Shown: positions 43,497 to 52,526 of the stretch, piece by piece
Numbering within the stretch: position 1 is the first letter of the stretch
Layout: each line of letters starts with the position of its first letter
Origin: Hoeflea_A sp965204935
GTDB taxonomy: Bacteria > Pseudomonadota > Alphaproteobacteria > Rhizobiales > Rhizobiaceae
Assembly (NCBI RefSeq): GCF_965204935.1
Contig: NZ_CBDBFO010000002.1
Strand: one strand, 5' to 3'
Length of the DNA: 64,000 nt
Program-made: the position numbers and the translations under genes
The notes under the pieces: generated by a model
What the model was told of the DNA's origin: nothing
Databases searched by the model: none
The model's input: only the letters and a program-made list of their open reading frames with translations

Positions 43497-44935
43497 TGAA
43501 GCGTCTGCGCAAAGTGAAAATACTGGCGACCCTGGGTCCCGCCTCCTCCGAAGAGGAAATGATCCAGACGCTGCATGAAGCTGGCGCAGACCTCTTTCGG
43601 ATCAATATGAGCCATGCGAGCCACGATCTGATGCGGACCCTCATTCAGCGGATCCGCAAGGTCGAGAAACGCTGTGGTCGGCCGATCGGCATCCTGGCCG
43701 ACCTGCAGGGACCCAAGTTGCGTGTCGGCAAATTCGCCGATGGGGCCGTCGAGCTTCTGCCCGATCAGACGTTCACGCTCGACAAGGATGAGAGCCCGGG
43801 CGATGCCATGCGCGTACATCTGCCGCACCCGGAGATCTTCGCCGCGGTTGAGCCTGGACACCGTCTGCTGATCGATGACGGGAGACTGCAGCTCAAAGCC
43901 GAGACCTGCGACGGTGACAGCATTGTCTGCAAGGTTGTCTCCGGGACCAAGATTTCGGATCGCAAGGGTGTCAGCCTTCCCGATACGACGCTCGGCGTCG
44001 GAGCGCTGACCGAGAAGGACCGGCGCGATCTTGACGCGGTGCTGGCGACAGACGATGTCGACTGGGTTGCCCTTTCCTTCATCCAGCGGCCCGAGGATCT
44101 TGCCGATGTGCGCAAGGTTGCGCGGTCGCGCGTCGGGTTGATGGCGAAAATCGAAAAGCCGCAGGCCATTGAACGCATCGATGAAATCATCGAACTGGCA
44201 GATGCCTTGATGGTTGCCCGCGGGGATCTCGGCGTCGAGATGCCGATCGAATCCGTGCCCGGCCTTCAGAAACAGCTTATCCGCGCCTGTCGCAAGGCGG
44301 GCAAGCCGGTGGTCGTTGCAACACATATGCTGGAATCGATGATTTCAGCTCCCGTGCCCACCAGGGCGGAGGTGTCGGATGTTGCGACAGCCGTCTTCGA
44401 GGGTGCGGACGCCGTGATGCTTTCGGCGGAATCGGCGGCCGGTGAGTATCCGTCCGAAGCTGTTTCCACCATGGCGGCCATCGCCCGCAAGGTGGAGCGC
44501 GATCCGAATTACACGGGCATCATCTATGCGCAGCGTTCGGAGCCGGAGGCCACCGGCGCGGACGCGATTTCGCTTGCAGCCAGGCAGATCGCGGAGACAC
44601 TCAATCTTTCCGCGATCGTCTGCTACACCTCTTCGGGCACCACCGGCATGCGCGCCTCGCGCGAGCGTCCGCAGGTGCCGATCATCGCCTTGTCGCCGGT
44701 GATCGAAACGGCGCGTCGCCTGTCGGTCGTGTGGGGGCTGCACTGTGTGGTCACGGAAGATGCGCGCGACCTCGACGATATGGTCGATCGCGCCTGCCGC
44801 ATCGCCTTCAAGGAGGAGTTCGGCAAGCCCGGCGACCGGATCATCATTTCCGCCGGCGTTCCGCTCGGAACACCAGGTGCAACCAATATGCTGCGGATTG
44901 CCTATATCGGGTCCGACGGCATGACCGGTATCTGA
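43496..44935 (+). CDS. pyk: Pyruvate kinase
   Basis: A 479-residue pyruvate kinase that converts phosphoenolpyruvate and ADP to pyruvate and ATP. Conserved elements include KILATLGPASSEEEMI, FRINMSHAS, GPKLRVG, the catalytic segment GLMAKIEKPQAIERIDEII and the MVARGDLGVEMP block, with a C-terminal allosteric domain. The overlap with the upstream DUF1036 gene suggests translational coupling. The 3' end overlaps the convergent hydrolase gene by 34 bp. Confidence 0.97.
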   Translation: MKRLRKVKILATLGPASSEEEMIQTLHEAGADLFRINMSHASHDLMRTLIQRIRKVEKRCGRPIGILADLQGPKLRVGKFADGAVELLPDQTFTLDKDESPGDAMRVHLPHPEIFAAVEPGHRLLIDDGRLQLKAETCDGDSIVCKVVSGTKISDRKGVSLPDTTLGVGALTEKDRRDLDAVLATDDVDWVALSFIQRPEDLADVRKVARSRVGLMAKIEKPQAIERIDEIIELADALMVARGDLGVEMPIESVPGLQKQLIRACRKAGKPVVVATHMLESMISAPVPTRAEVSDVATAVFEGADAVMLSAESAAGEYPSEAVSTMAAIARKVERDPNYTGIIYAQRSEPEATGADAISLAARQIAETLNLSAIVCYTSSGTTGMRASRERPQVPIIALSPVIETARRLSVVWGLHCVVTEDARDLDDMVDRACRIAFKEEFGKPGDRIIISAGVPLGTPGATNMLRIAYIGSDGMTGI

Positions 44936-45993
44936 TCTGCGGCAAGCGACCGCCTGCGGCTGGCCGGCGGCGGGTTTGAGGGTTCACCCTGCGATGCGAT
45001 CAATTGCTCGAGACGGCGTGCCATGGCCGCGAGGTCCGCATCAAAGCCGCTGAGTTTTTCCATCGCCGCGACACAAAGTTCCGTTGCCACGTAATCCGGT
45101 TTGTGACCGACGCCTTTTATGCGCACAAGTTCCGATCCGGCGATCGACCGGGCAAGCGCTGCGGAGTGAATGTCGGGGGAAACCACAAAATCGTTGTCTC
45201 CGGTAATGATGACCGTCGGGATGTCGATTTCCACGTAACGCGGCGATACCTCGACAACATGGTCATAAAGGTTGGAAACATCATGAGCATTGTAGCGGAA
45301 CGTCCACGGCCGCAGGATCAGCGCCGTCCCTGAACGCGCGAGATAATCCGCGGGGTAAGTGTTCGGGCTGAAAACACATCGGGCCGCCATGTCTATGCGC
45401 ATAAGGCCGGCAGGCATCGCCAGCAACCATGTCGCCAGACGACCCACAACCGGGGCCGTCGACACGTGGTAGTGCAGATCGATGCCGCCCGGCCAGGGAT
45501 GCGACGCCGTTGCGAGGAAAAGCAGGCCGCAAACCTTGTGGCGCTGTTCCAGCGCCATGTTCGCCGCGATAACGCCACCGAATGAGTGGCCGACAATCAG
45601 TGCTTGCGAGATGCCCTTGCGGTCCATCAGTTCGGCAATCGCGCGCGCCTGTCCGTCCGGGTAGGCGTTGTCCGGGCCGCCGCGCTCCGACCATCCGTGA
45701 CCGGGCCGGTCGACAAAGAGCAACTCGGCGCGTCCCTCAAGGGAGTCGCGAAAGGCTGAAACCTGATCGCGCAGATTGCCGCTGGCACCGTGAAGGAAAA
45801 CGATCGGCGGAAGGTCCGCCTTGCCATCGGCCGGAACGTGAACCGCATGGAGCCTGTAGCCCCCCACGTCAATGAATTCGCCAATCGGCGGATAAAGCGT
45901 TTCGATGCGCCGGCTCTGCAGCCAGGAAAACACAATCAGGCCGACAATCACTGCCGCGAGGGCAATCAGGATGAATACAGTCACGACGGCCAA
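44902..45993 (-). CDS. Membrane-anchored alpha/beta hydrolase
   Basis: A 363-residue alpha/beta hydrolase with an N-terminal transmembrane anchor (FILIALAAVIVGLIVFSWL). It has the oxyanion block FLHGASGNLRDQ, FVDRPGHGWSERGG, the nucleophile Ser in GHSFGG, and the acid and base near TGDNDFVVSP and GVGHKPDY. The substrate is unknown. The start is a TTG at 45993, or the GTG at 45984, both before the anchor. The coding sequence overlaps the end of pyk by 34 bp on the opposite strand. The TPR gene lies 32 bp upstream in the same direction. Confidence 0.85.
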   Translation of the reverse strand: MAVVTVFILIALAAVIVGLIVFSWLQSRRIETLYPPIGEFIDVGGYRLHAVHVPADGKADLPPIVFLHGASGNLRDQVSAFRDSLEGRAELLFVDRPGHGWSERGGPDNAYPDGQARAIAELMDRKGISQALIVGHSFGGVIAANMALEQRHKVCGLLFLATASHPWPGGIDLHYHVSTAPVVGRLATWLLAMPAGLMRIDMAARCVFSPNTYPADYLARSGTALILRPWTFRYNAHDVSNLYDHVVEVSPRYVEIDIPTVIITGDNDFVVSPDIHSAALARSIAGSELVRIKGVGHKPDYVATELCVAAMEKLSGFDADLAAMARRLEQLIASQGEPSNPPPASRRRSLAADQIPVMPSDPI

Positions 45994-46025
45994 CCCGAAG
46001 CCACAACGAGGATACGGTTCAAACG

Positions 46026-46646
46026 CTAAATTTCGTCACCGGTAAGGTCTTCTGACAGCTCACCGACACGCTCCTGAGCCTCGCGCATTGCCGGATAAAC
46101 TTCAAGTACCTTGAGATAGGTGCCAAGGGCAGCTTCATCGCTGCCCGCAGCCGAAAGAATGGATGCCATTCCCATCAGCGCGCCGAAGTGGCGCGGCTCC
46201 AGTTGGAGGACAACGTTGATGTCGGCCATCGACTTGGCGTGGTTGTCCATCATGTAGTGAAGCGTTGCCCTGCGGTTCCAGCCCTCGGCATAGTCTGGCA
46301 TGAGCACGGTTACCTGATCGAGCAGGTCAAGTGCCGTCAGGAAGCGCTTGTCGCGAATCGCCTCGTTGGCCCACTCCATGAGCTGATTGGCTGTCGCGCT
46401 GTCGGACGTGCGCCATTCGGCCCAGATCCTGTCGGCGATGCGGCGGGCGGATCCCGGCTCGGGTTCGCGCTTCAGCTCCAGAAAATAGGCGTCCAGCCGC
46501 TCCGACTTCGTCTTGACGACAGCCGGTTTTGCTTCTTCGGCGGCCATTGAACCATCCTGCGCGGCAGCGATGCCGGTGCCCGCAATAGCGAGAACCGTGA
46601 TGGCCAGAAGTGTCGTGAGGGCGTTCGTCAAACAAAATCGGCGCAT
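46026..46646 (-). CDS. Exported tetratricopeptide repeat protein
   Basis: A 206-residue periplasmic protein with a signal peptide (ALTTLLAITVLAIAGTGIAAA). Several TPR helices follow from about residue 100, for example LTALDLLDQVTVLMPDYAEG, WNRRATLHYMMDNHAKSMAD and FGALMGMASILSAAGSDEAA. TPR proteins of this sort mediate protein-protein contacts. The partner is unknown. It precedes the hydrolase gene with a 32-bp gap and may be co-transcribed with it. Confidence 0.85.
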   Translation of the reverse strand: MRRFCLTNALTTLLAITVLAIAGTGIAAAQDGSMAAEEAKPAVVKTKSERLDAYFLELKREPEPGSARRIADRIWAEWRTSDSATANQLMEWANEAIRDKRFLTALDLLDQVTVLMPDYAEGWNRRATLHYMMDNHAKSMADINVVLQLEPRHFGALMGMASILSAAGSDEAALGTYLKVLEVYPAMREAQERVGELSEDLTGDEI

Positions 46647-46725
46647 GCCATAAAGATATGACGCCTGCGCCGATGGTCAAAGGCAAATTTTAGTGAGCTG
46701 TGTAAACAACAGCCCGCAGGTCAAA

Positions 46726-46851
46726 TCATCCCTGCCGTGCCTTGAAGCGGGGATTCTGTTTGTTGATGATGTAGACACGGCCCTTGCGGCGCACCAGGCG
46801 GTTCTCGCGGTGGCGTGTCTTCAGCGCTTTGAGCGAATTCTTGATTTTCAT
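46726..46851 (-). CDS. rpmJ: 50S ribosomal protein L36 (Cys-free type)
   Basis: The 41-residue L36 of the long, cysteine-free form, MKIKNSLKALKTRHRENRLV to the C-terminal NPRFKARQG. It lacks the zinc-binding C-x2-C/C-x-H residues of the classic form. This is the usual type in rhizobia. The ATG at 46851 has AAGGGTCCGG upstream. A promoter with a perfect TTGACA lies just after purK, so it is a separate transcript. Confidence 0.95.
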   Translation of the reverse strand: MKIKNSLKALKTRHRENRLVRRKGRVYIINKQNPRFKARQG

Positions 46852-46951
46852 TGTTCCGGACCCTTGGCCAGCGCCCGCGTTGCTGGACAACGCTGCGAGC
46901 TGATAAACAACCAAAAGCGCGCCTTTCGACGCGCTCAATTCATTGCGCATG

Positions 46952-46980
46952 CGTTTAAACGCAACGCTGAATTCTGTCAA
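46952..46980 (-). promoter_or_regulatory. Sigma-70-type promoter of rpmJ
   Basis: A perfect -35 TTGACA (complement of 46975-46980), a 17-bp spacer and a weaker -10, TAAACG (complement of 46952-46957). It lies directly beyond the purK stop, about 100 bp before rpmJ. Confidence 0.55.
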
Positions 46981-46996
46981 CCGCCACGTGACCTGA

Positions 46997-48058
46997 TCAC
47001 GGCCGTATCAGCCGTGTGACATGACCCATCTTGCGACCCGGGCGCGTCTCTGCCTTGCCATAGACATGCACCACGGTGTCGGGCTGCTCCAGAAAGGCAT
47101 CAAGCCGGTTGATGTCATCGCCGATGAGGTTTTCCATCTCGCAATCGCTGTGCCGGTCGCATGCGGCGAGCGGCAGGCCGCAGATCGCCCTCACATGCTG
47201 CTCGAACTGTGAAACGGCACAGGCCGCCTCGGTCCAGTGTCCGGAATTGTGCACCCGCGGTGCAAACTCGTTCGCCAGGACCGCGCCATCGTCGAGCACG
47301 AAGAACTCGACACCGACAACGCCGACATAGTCGAGCCGCTCAAGCAGCGTGGCGGCGGAGCTGCGGGCCGCATCGAGCGTATCACCGTTGAGCCCGGCGG
47401 GTACGTTGGAACGTCGCAAAATGCCGTCCGAATGGACGTTGCGCGCCGGATCATAGCTGACGATGTCACCAGCTGGTGACCGCGCTGCTATGACTGAAAT
47501 CTCGGCGACAAATGGAACAAGGCTTTCCATGATCAGCGGCACGCCGCCAAGATCATCATAGGCTCGGGCGGTGCCGGCGCCAGGGTCCTTGAACACACGC
47601 TGGCCCTTTCCGTCGTATCCGAGGCGACGTGTCTTGAGGACACCGCTGCCACCGAGTTTCGCCAGCGCCTCGTCGACCTCCAACTGGCTGTCCACCGCGA
47701 AAAAATCGGCTGTCCCTATGCCGCATTCCCGCAGGAAGGTCTTTTCCGACAATCGGTCCTGGGAAATCTCGAGGGCCTCCGGGGGCGGGAAAACCGGTGT
47801 TTTTTCCGCAAGCTTGCGGGCGGCGGCCACGGGAACATTTTCGAATTCATAGGTGATCACGTCGCTGAGCACCGCAAGCGTCTGAAGTGCGTCGCTGTCA
47901 TCATAGGCGGCGGTTATCTGGCTGCCTGCCACCTGCGAGGCCGGACACTTGTCCTGCGGTTCGAGGATTATGGTGTGAAATCCGAGGCGGGCGGCGGCCA
48001 TGGCGAGCATGCGCCCAAGCTGCCCGCCGCCGACAATTCCGACGGTCTTGTTGGACAT
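46997..48058 (-). CDS. purK: 5-(carboxyamino)imidazole ribonucleotide synthase
   Basis: A 353-residue PurK, an ATP-grasp enzyme that carboxylates AIR to N5-CAIR in purine synthesis. The N-terminal motif VGIVGGGQLGRMLAMAA is at residues 6-22. The ATP-grasp core contains KTRRLGYDGKGQRVF and VGVEFFVLDDGAVLANEFAP with the metal-binding Glu, followed by RVHNSGHWTEAAC. The ATG at 48058 lies two bases after the purE stop codon. The gene is co-transcribed with purE as in many bacteria. Confidence 0.96.
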   Translation of the reverse strand: MSNKTVGIVGGGQLGRMLAMAAARLGFHTIILEPQDKCPASQVAGSQITAAYDDSDALQTLAVLSDVITYEFENVPVAAARKLAEKTPVFPPPEALEISQDRLSEKTFLRECGIGTADFFAVDSQLEVDEALAKLGGSGVLKTRRLGYDGKGQRVFKDPGAGTARAYDDLGGVPLIMESLVPFVAEISVIAARSPAGDIVSYDPARNVHSDGILRRSNVPAGLNGDTLDAARSSAATLLERLDYVGVVGVEFFVLDDGAVLANEFAPRVHNSGHWTEAACAVSQFEQHVRAICGLPLAACDRHSDCEMENLIGDDINRLDAFLEQPDTVVHVYGKAETRPGRKMGHVTRLIRP

Positions 48059-48060
48059 GC

Positions 48061-48555
48061 TCAGGCCTCGTCCACCGGTTCCAGAGCCACGGCCTGCGTT
48101 CGGTCCGACCGCCATGCATCCAGCCGGTCGGCGATTGACTCATCAAAGAGGGCAAGGACTGCAGCCGCCAGGAGAGCGGCGTTGACGGCGCCCGATTCGC
48201 CGATTGCCAGCGTTCCAACCGGGACGCCTGCCGGCATCTGGACGATAGACAACAGGCTGTCCTGTCCCGAAAGCGCTTTCGATCTCACGGGAACCCCGAA
48301 AACAGGCAACGGTGTCAGGGAGGCCGTCATTCCCGGCAGGTGCGCGGCGCCGCCTGCGCCTGCGATAATGGTCTTGTAACCCTTTTCCCGAGCGCTCTTG
48401 GCAAATTCCACCATACGATCCGGCGTGCGGTGCGCCGAGATGATCAGCGCGTCAAAGGCTATGTCCAGCGATTCAAGCGTTTCGGCCGCATGTTTCATTG
48501 TCGGCCAGTCGGACTGGCTGCCCATAATGATGGCGACCGGTGGTGGCGTGGTCAT
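48061..48555 (-). CDS. purE: N5-carboxyaminoimidazole ribonucleotide mutase
   Basis: A 164-residue class I PurE that isomerises N5-CAIR to CAIR, the step after PurK. Conserved segments are IIMGSQSDWPTMKHA, ALIISAHRTPDRM, AGAGGAAHLPGMTAS and PVFGVPVRSKALSGQDSLLS. It is 15 bp downstream of a small DUF465 gene and two bp upstream of purK, giving a three-gene operon. Confidence 0.97.
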   Translation of the reverse strand: MTTPPPVAIIMGSQSDWPTMKHAAETLESLDIAFDALIISAHRTPDRMVEFAKSAREKGYKTIIAGAGGAAHLPGMTASLTPLPVFGVPVRSKALSGQDSLLSIVQMPAGVPVGTLAIGESGAVNAALLAAAVLALFDESIADRLDAWRSDRTQAVALEPVDEA

Positions 48556-48570
48556 GACCTATTTCCCCCT

Positions 48571-48774
48571 TCAGGCAATGATGTCGGGGATGATTTGGTC
48601 TTCGACTTTGGCAATTTTATCCTTGATCGCGAGTTTCTTCTTTTTCATGCGCTGTATCTGCAGGGCGTCGCAGCCGACTTTGATCATCGCGTTGATCGCG
48701 GCGTCGTAATCTTCGTGCTCCTGGCGCAAGCGTGCGGCTTTCAAGCGCAGTTCAGCCTGTTCCTGATCCGACAT
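48571..48774 (-). CDS. Small YdcH/DUF465 family protein (purE-linked)
   Basis: A 67-residue helical protein of the DUF465/YdcH family with the family pattern at the C-terminus: QIQRMKKKKLAIKDKIAKVE. Helical hairpin, highly charged, cytoplasmic; function unknown. It is the first gene of the purE-purK unit (15-bp gap). A second, distinct DUF465 gene is encoded divergently 220 bp away. Confidence 0.88.
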   Translation of the reverse strand: MSDQEQAELRLKAARLRQEHEDYDAAINAMIKVGCDALQIQRMKKKKLAIKDKIAKVEDQIIPDIIA

Positions 48775-48997
48775 GCCATCTCCTCGCTGTCAGCATGGAC
48801 ATCCGGCGTCAAAGGCCGGGCCTTACAAGGGACCTGAGGCATGCTCTACCACTTTGTGAAGGGACGCAAAACAGGAAACGTAACAAAGTTATCCACCACC
48901 TTGAAATTTATCTTCGACAAGGCCCATATTTTAATGGCACAATCTTTAGCCGCCACCCGCATTGGTGGCGCTACTGGCAAAGAAAAGGAGTTGTTTG

Positions 48998-49195
48998 ATG
49001 GCAATCCAAGCTCGTCTTGAAACGCTGGAAAAAAAACACGGCGCTCTGGAAGAGGAACTCCATTCAGCCCTTAGTCACCCCTCATCCGACGATACGAAAA
49101 TCAGCGAAATCAAGCGACGCAAACTCCGTGTGAAGGATGAAATCGAACGATTGCGCGGCGAAATGTCAAACGCCAGGAACATGGAGCTCAACTAG
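48998..49195 (+). CDS. Small YdcH/DUF465 family protein
   Basis: A 65-residue protein consisting of two charged helices (LETLEKKHGALEEELHSAL and ISEIKRRKLRVKDEIERLRG), typical of DUF465. The ATG at 48998 follows AAAAGGAG; an upstream in-frame start at 48962 is less likely. Function unknown. A hairpin and T-run lie downstream. Confidence 0.88.
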   Translation: MAIQARLETLEKKHGALEEELHSALSHPSSDDTKISEIKRRKLRVKDEIERLRGEMSNARNMELN

Positions 49196-49245
49196 GCCCT
49201 CTGGCTGCCAATCCGGAGCCTTTGCGCATTCGGGACTGAAGTTAA

Positions 49246-49302
49246 GGGAGCTGCCGCAGCGGATTATCCGCGTACCGGGCAGCTCCACGTCCCTTGTTTT
49301 TT
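49246..49302 (+). terminator. Putative terminator after the DUF465 gene
   Basis: GGAGCTGCC pairs with GGCAGCTCC around an inner GCGGAT/ATCCGC stem. A T-rich tract (TTGTTTTTT) follows after about seven bases, so termination is plausible but not ideal. Confidence 0.5.
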
Positions 49303-49314
49303 CCAAATAAGCGG

Positions 49315-50961
49315 TCAAACGGACCCTCTAGCCTGTTCGCGCAGCACAAACTTCTGAATCTTGCCTGTCGATGTTTTGGGAAGCTCCTGAAAAACGACGT
49401 GGCGCGGGCATTTGAAGCGCGCAAGAAGCGTGCGGCAGTGTTCGATCATCTCGTTTTCACTCGCCGTTTGACCCGGCTTCAGTTCGACAAAGGCGCAAGG
49501 CGTCTCGCCCCACTTGTCGTCCGGCCTGGCAACGACCGCAGCGGCCTGGACCGCAGGGTGCTTGTAAAGCGCGTCCTCCACCTCGATCGACGAGATGTTT
49601 TCACCGCCCGAGATGATGATGTCCTTTGAGCGGTCCTTGAGCTGGATATATCCATCCGGGTGCATGACGCCGAGATCGCCGGAATGGAACCAGCCGCCGG
49701 CGAATGCCTCAGCGCTGGCCTGCTCGTTTTTCAGGTAACCCTTCATGACGATGTTGCCACGGAACATCACCTCTCCGATGGTCTCGCCGTCATGCGGCAC
49801 GGGTTCCATTGTCTGCGGATCGCGAACCGACAGCGCCTCGAGCGCCGTGTAGCGCACGCCCTGCCTTGCCTTCATCGCCACGCGCCGCTGCGGATCGAGA
49901 TCATCCCAGGCGCCGTGCCATTCATTGACGACGGCCGGGCCGTAGGTTTCGGTCAGGCCGTACAGGTGCACCACCTCGAAACCGGCATCCGACATCTGGG
50001 CGAGGACCGACTCCGGCGGCGGCGCGGCCGCGGTGTTAAACGACACGGCGTGGTCGAAGCCGCGTTTTTCTTCATCCGGCGCATTCAAGAGGGTGGCCAT
50101 GACGATCGGTGCGCCGCAAAGATGCGTGACGCGGTGATCGGCAATCGCGTCATACATGGCGCCGGCGCGGACCCAGCGCAGGCACACATGGGTGCCGGCA
50201 ACCACACCGAGCGTCCAGGGGAAACACCAGCCGTTGCAGTGAAACATCGGCAGGGTCCACAGATAGACCGGGTGCTTGCCCATGCCCGAGGCCACCACAT
50301 TGGCGTAGCCCATCAAGGCGGCGCCGCGGTGATGATAGACGACACCCTTGGGATTGCCGGTTGTTCCGGACGTGTAGTTGAGCGATATCGAATCCCACTC
50401 ATCGTCAGGCATGTGCCAGTCGAACTCCGGATCGCCGGCGGAAAGGAATTCCTCATAGTCTTCCGTGCCGATCCGTTCGCCCTTCGGAAACGGCGTGTCG
50501 GTGCCGAAATTCGGATCGTCATAATCGATGACCAGCGGTGTCACACTGGCGATGTCCAGCGCCTGTCTGACGACGGCTGAAAACTCACGGTCGACGATGA
50601 GAATCTTCGTATCGGCATGATCCAGCTGGAAGGCGATGATGGCAGCGTCGAGGCGGGTATTGAGCGAATGCAGCACGGCCCCCGCCATCGGCACCCCGTG
50701 ATGCGCCTCCAGCATGGCCGGCGTATTCGAAAGCATGACCGAAACCGTGTCACCCTTGCCCATCCCGCGCGTTGCGAGGCTGGAAGCGAGCTGTCGCGAG
50801 CGCGCGTAAAGTGTGCGGTAATCCATCCTCAGCGCGCCGTGTATGACCGCGGTGTGGTCCGGGTAAACGCTGGCGGCCCGTGCCAGGTGCGACAGCGGTG
50901 TCAGTGGCTGATAGTTGGCGGGATTGCGATCGAGACCGGTTTCAAACGGGTTAGCTGCCAT
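49315..50961 (-). CDS. Acyl-CoA synthetase (AMP-forming)
   Basis: A 548-residue adenylate-forming ligase of the medium/long-chain fatty acyl-CoA synthetase group. Motifs are LNYTSGTTGNPKGVVYHHRG (phosphate loop), YGLTETYGPAVV, GGWFHSGDLGVMHPDGYI, DRSKDIIISGGENISSIEVE and the catalytic Lys region STGKIQKFVLRE. It probably activates fatty or methyl-branched acids for degradation. The exact substrate cannot be told. It is followed downstream by no other fatty-acid genes. The TauE permease lies upstream in the same direction (30-bp gap). Confidence 0.92.
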   Translation of the reverse strand: MAANPFETGLDRNPANYQPLTPLSHLARAASVYPDHTAVIHGALRMDYRTLYARSRQLASSLATRGMGKGDTVSVMLSNTPAMLEAHHGVPMAGAVLHSLNTRLDAAIIAFQLDHADTKILIVDREFSAVVRQALDIASVTPLVIDYDDPNFGTDTPFPKGERIGTEDYEEFLSAGDPEFDWHMPDDEWDSISLNYTSGTTGNPKGVVYHHRGAALMGYANVVASGMGKHPVYLWTLPMFHCNGWCFPWTLGVVAGTHVCLRWVRAGAMYDAIADHRVTHLCGAPIVMATLLNAPDEEKRGFDHAVSFNTAAAPPPESVLAQMSDAGFEVVHLYGLTETYGPAVVNEWHGAWDDLDPQRRVAMKARQGVRYTALEALSVRDPQTMEPVPHDGETIGEVMFRGNIVMKGYLKNEQASAEAFAGGWFHSGDLGVMHPDGYIQLKDRSKDIIISGGENISSIEVEDALYKHPAVQAAAVVARPDDKWGETPCAFVELKPGQTASENEMIEHCRTLLARFKCPRHVVFQELPKTSTGKIQKFVLREQARGSV

Positions 50962-50991
50962 ATTCCTCCCCCGGATTAAGACATGCGGACG

Positions 50992-51765
50992 TCAGCCCAT
51001 TAAAGCATTTATGCCGTCGGCAACAAGCTTGATCGACGTCACGGTAATCATCACATACATCAGCGGATAGAAGATTTCGGGATGCATTCGCTTGATCACC
51101 CAGGCTCCCGAGAGCGTTGCCAGCGGCGCCAGCGGGAGCAGTACTGCGGAAGTCGTCAGATTGCTTGCGTCGAATTGTCCGAGCGCGAAATACGGAACCA
51201 GCTTCATCGCGTTGACGATGGCGAAGTACCGCGTGCTGGTGCCGGTATAGGTCTTGGGATCGAGGCGCAAGGGCAGGGTATAGACCTGAAAGGGCGGACC
51301 GCCCGCATGGGTGACAAAGCTGGTGAAGCCGGAAATGGTCGCCCAGAAGGTGCCTTTCACACGGTTCTGCGGCTGCGGTGGTGCAAGGTTCCCCTTGTGG
51401 GTTCGGTACCGGTCATAGGCAAAGCGGCAGACAAACAGGATGGCGATAATGCCGACCATCAAGCGGATCAGACCGGAGGACACATAAGAGGCGGTCAACC
51501 AGCCGATCCCGACGCCGATCACCGCGCCGGGGAGCATGACCCACAGTGTCTTCGGATCCCAGTGCCTGCGCCACACCCAAAGGCTGAAAATATCCATGAC
51601 GATCATGATCGGCAGCATGATCGCGGCTGCCTGGACCGGAGGGATCACGAGCGCCATGATCGGGACACCCATGAGGGCGAAAGCGCCGCCCAGCCCGCCT
51701 TTGGACAGGCCGACGAGTATGACGGCGGGCACCGCGGCGGCGTAGAACAGTATGTCGGTCGGCAT
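50992..51765 (-). CDS. TauE/SafE family sulfite/anion exporter
   Basis: A 257-residue polytopic membrane protein with the TauE/SafE pattern: VILVGLSKGGLGGAFALMGV near the N-terminus, IMLPIMIVMDIFSLWVWRRH, and a second repeat with ISGFTSFVTHAGGPPFQVYT. About eight membrane helices are expected. Members export sulfite, sulfoacetate or other organic anions. No sulfur genes are adjacent, so the substrate is unknown. It is transcribed towards the acyl-CoA synthetase gene. Confidence 0.92.
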   Translation of the reverse strand: MPTDILFYAAAVPAVILVGLSKGGLGGAFALMGVPIMALVIPPVQAAAIMLPIMIVMDIFSLWVWRRHWDPKTLWVMLPGAVIGVGIGWLTASYVSSGLIRLMVGIIAILFVCRFAYDRYRTHKGNLAPPQPQNRVKGTFWATISGFTSFVTHAGGPPFQVYTLPLRLDPKTYTGTSTRYFAIVNAMKLVPYFALGQFDASNLTTSAVLLPLAPLATLSGAWVIKRMHPEIFYPLMYVMITVTSIKLVADGINALMG

Positions 51766-51864
51766 GGAGGCAGTTGATCCTGTGTGGCGTGTGGTCTATC
51801 GGGACTTGGAGAAAAAAGCGAGTGGCCGGAAAACAAAAACCCGGGCCGCAGAAGTGCAGGATCA

Positions 51865-52518
51865 ATGCCAGACGTTGAAAACAGGTGCCGGATCGTTCTC
51901 ATCGCACCGAACGTGCCCGAACCCGATGATGCCCGCCGCATCGTTGCAGACGCCCTGCGTGGCGGCGACGTGGCATCGGTGATTGTGCCGCAATACGGTC
52001 AGGATGAGGCAGCATTCCAGAAGCGCGCCGAGGCCGTCGTACCTGTCATCCAGAAAGCCGGTGCTGCGGCACTGATTGCCGGGGACACGCGGATCGCAGC
52101 CCGCGCCAAGGCAGACGGGCTGCATGTCGAAGGCGGCAAGGACGATGTGGCAGAGGCGATTGAACGGTACGCACCGCAAATGATTGTCGGGGGCGGCCGT
52201 GCCAAGGACCGCCATACAGCACTTGAACTGGGCGAATTGCGTCCCGACTATATATTTCTTGGGAAACTGGATGGCGACATCAAGCCCGATCCGCATCCGA
52301 AGAATATCGATCTCGGCCATTGGTGGGCTTCAATGGTGGAGATTCCGTGCGTTGTGATGGGCGGGCGTTCGATTGAATCGGTTGTTGCCGTTGCAAAATG
52401 CAGCGCGGAATTCGTTGCTTTGCATCACGCGGTGTTCGCCATCCCCGAAAAGGCGGCAATGGCGGTCACCGAGGCCAATGCGCTGCTCGACGAAAAAGCG
52501 CCACGGTTTGAGGATTAG
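51865..52518 (+). CDS. Thiamine phosphate synthase-like (ThiE/TenI) protein
   Basis: A 217-residue TIM-barrel protein of the TMP-TENI family. It keeps GAAALIAGDTRIAARAKADG, GLHVEGG, the phosphate-loop region and CVVMGGRSIESV, but the pyrophosphate-binding residues are less conserved than in true ThiE. It may be a divergent paralogue and not the main thiamine phosphate synthase. The ATG at 51865 follows GCAGGATC; an earlier in-frame start at 51784 overlaps less conserved sequence. It lies nine bases before the Sel1 gene. Confidence 0.82.
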   Translation: MPDVENRCRIVLIAPNVPEPDDARRIVADALRGGDVASVIVPQYGQDEAAFQKRAEAVVPVIQKAGAAALIAGDTRIAARAKADGLHVEGGKDDVAEAIERYAPQMIVGGGRAKDRHTALELGELRPDYIFLGKLDGDIKPDPHPKNIDLGHWWASMVEIPCVVMGGRSIESVVAVAKCSAEFVALHHAVFAIPEKAAMAVTEANALLDEKAPRFED

Positions 52519-52526
52519 AAGACTGA

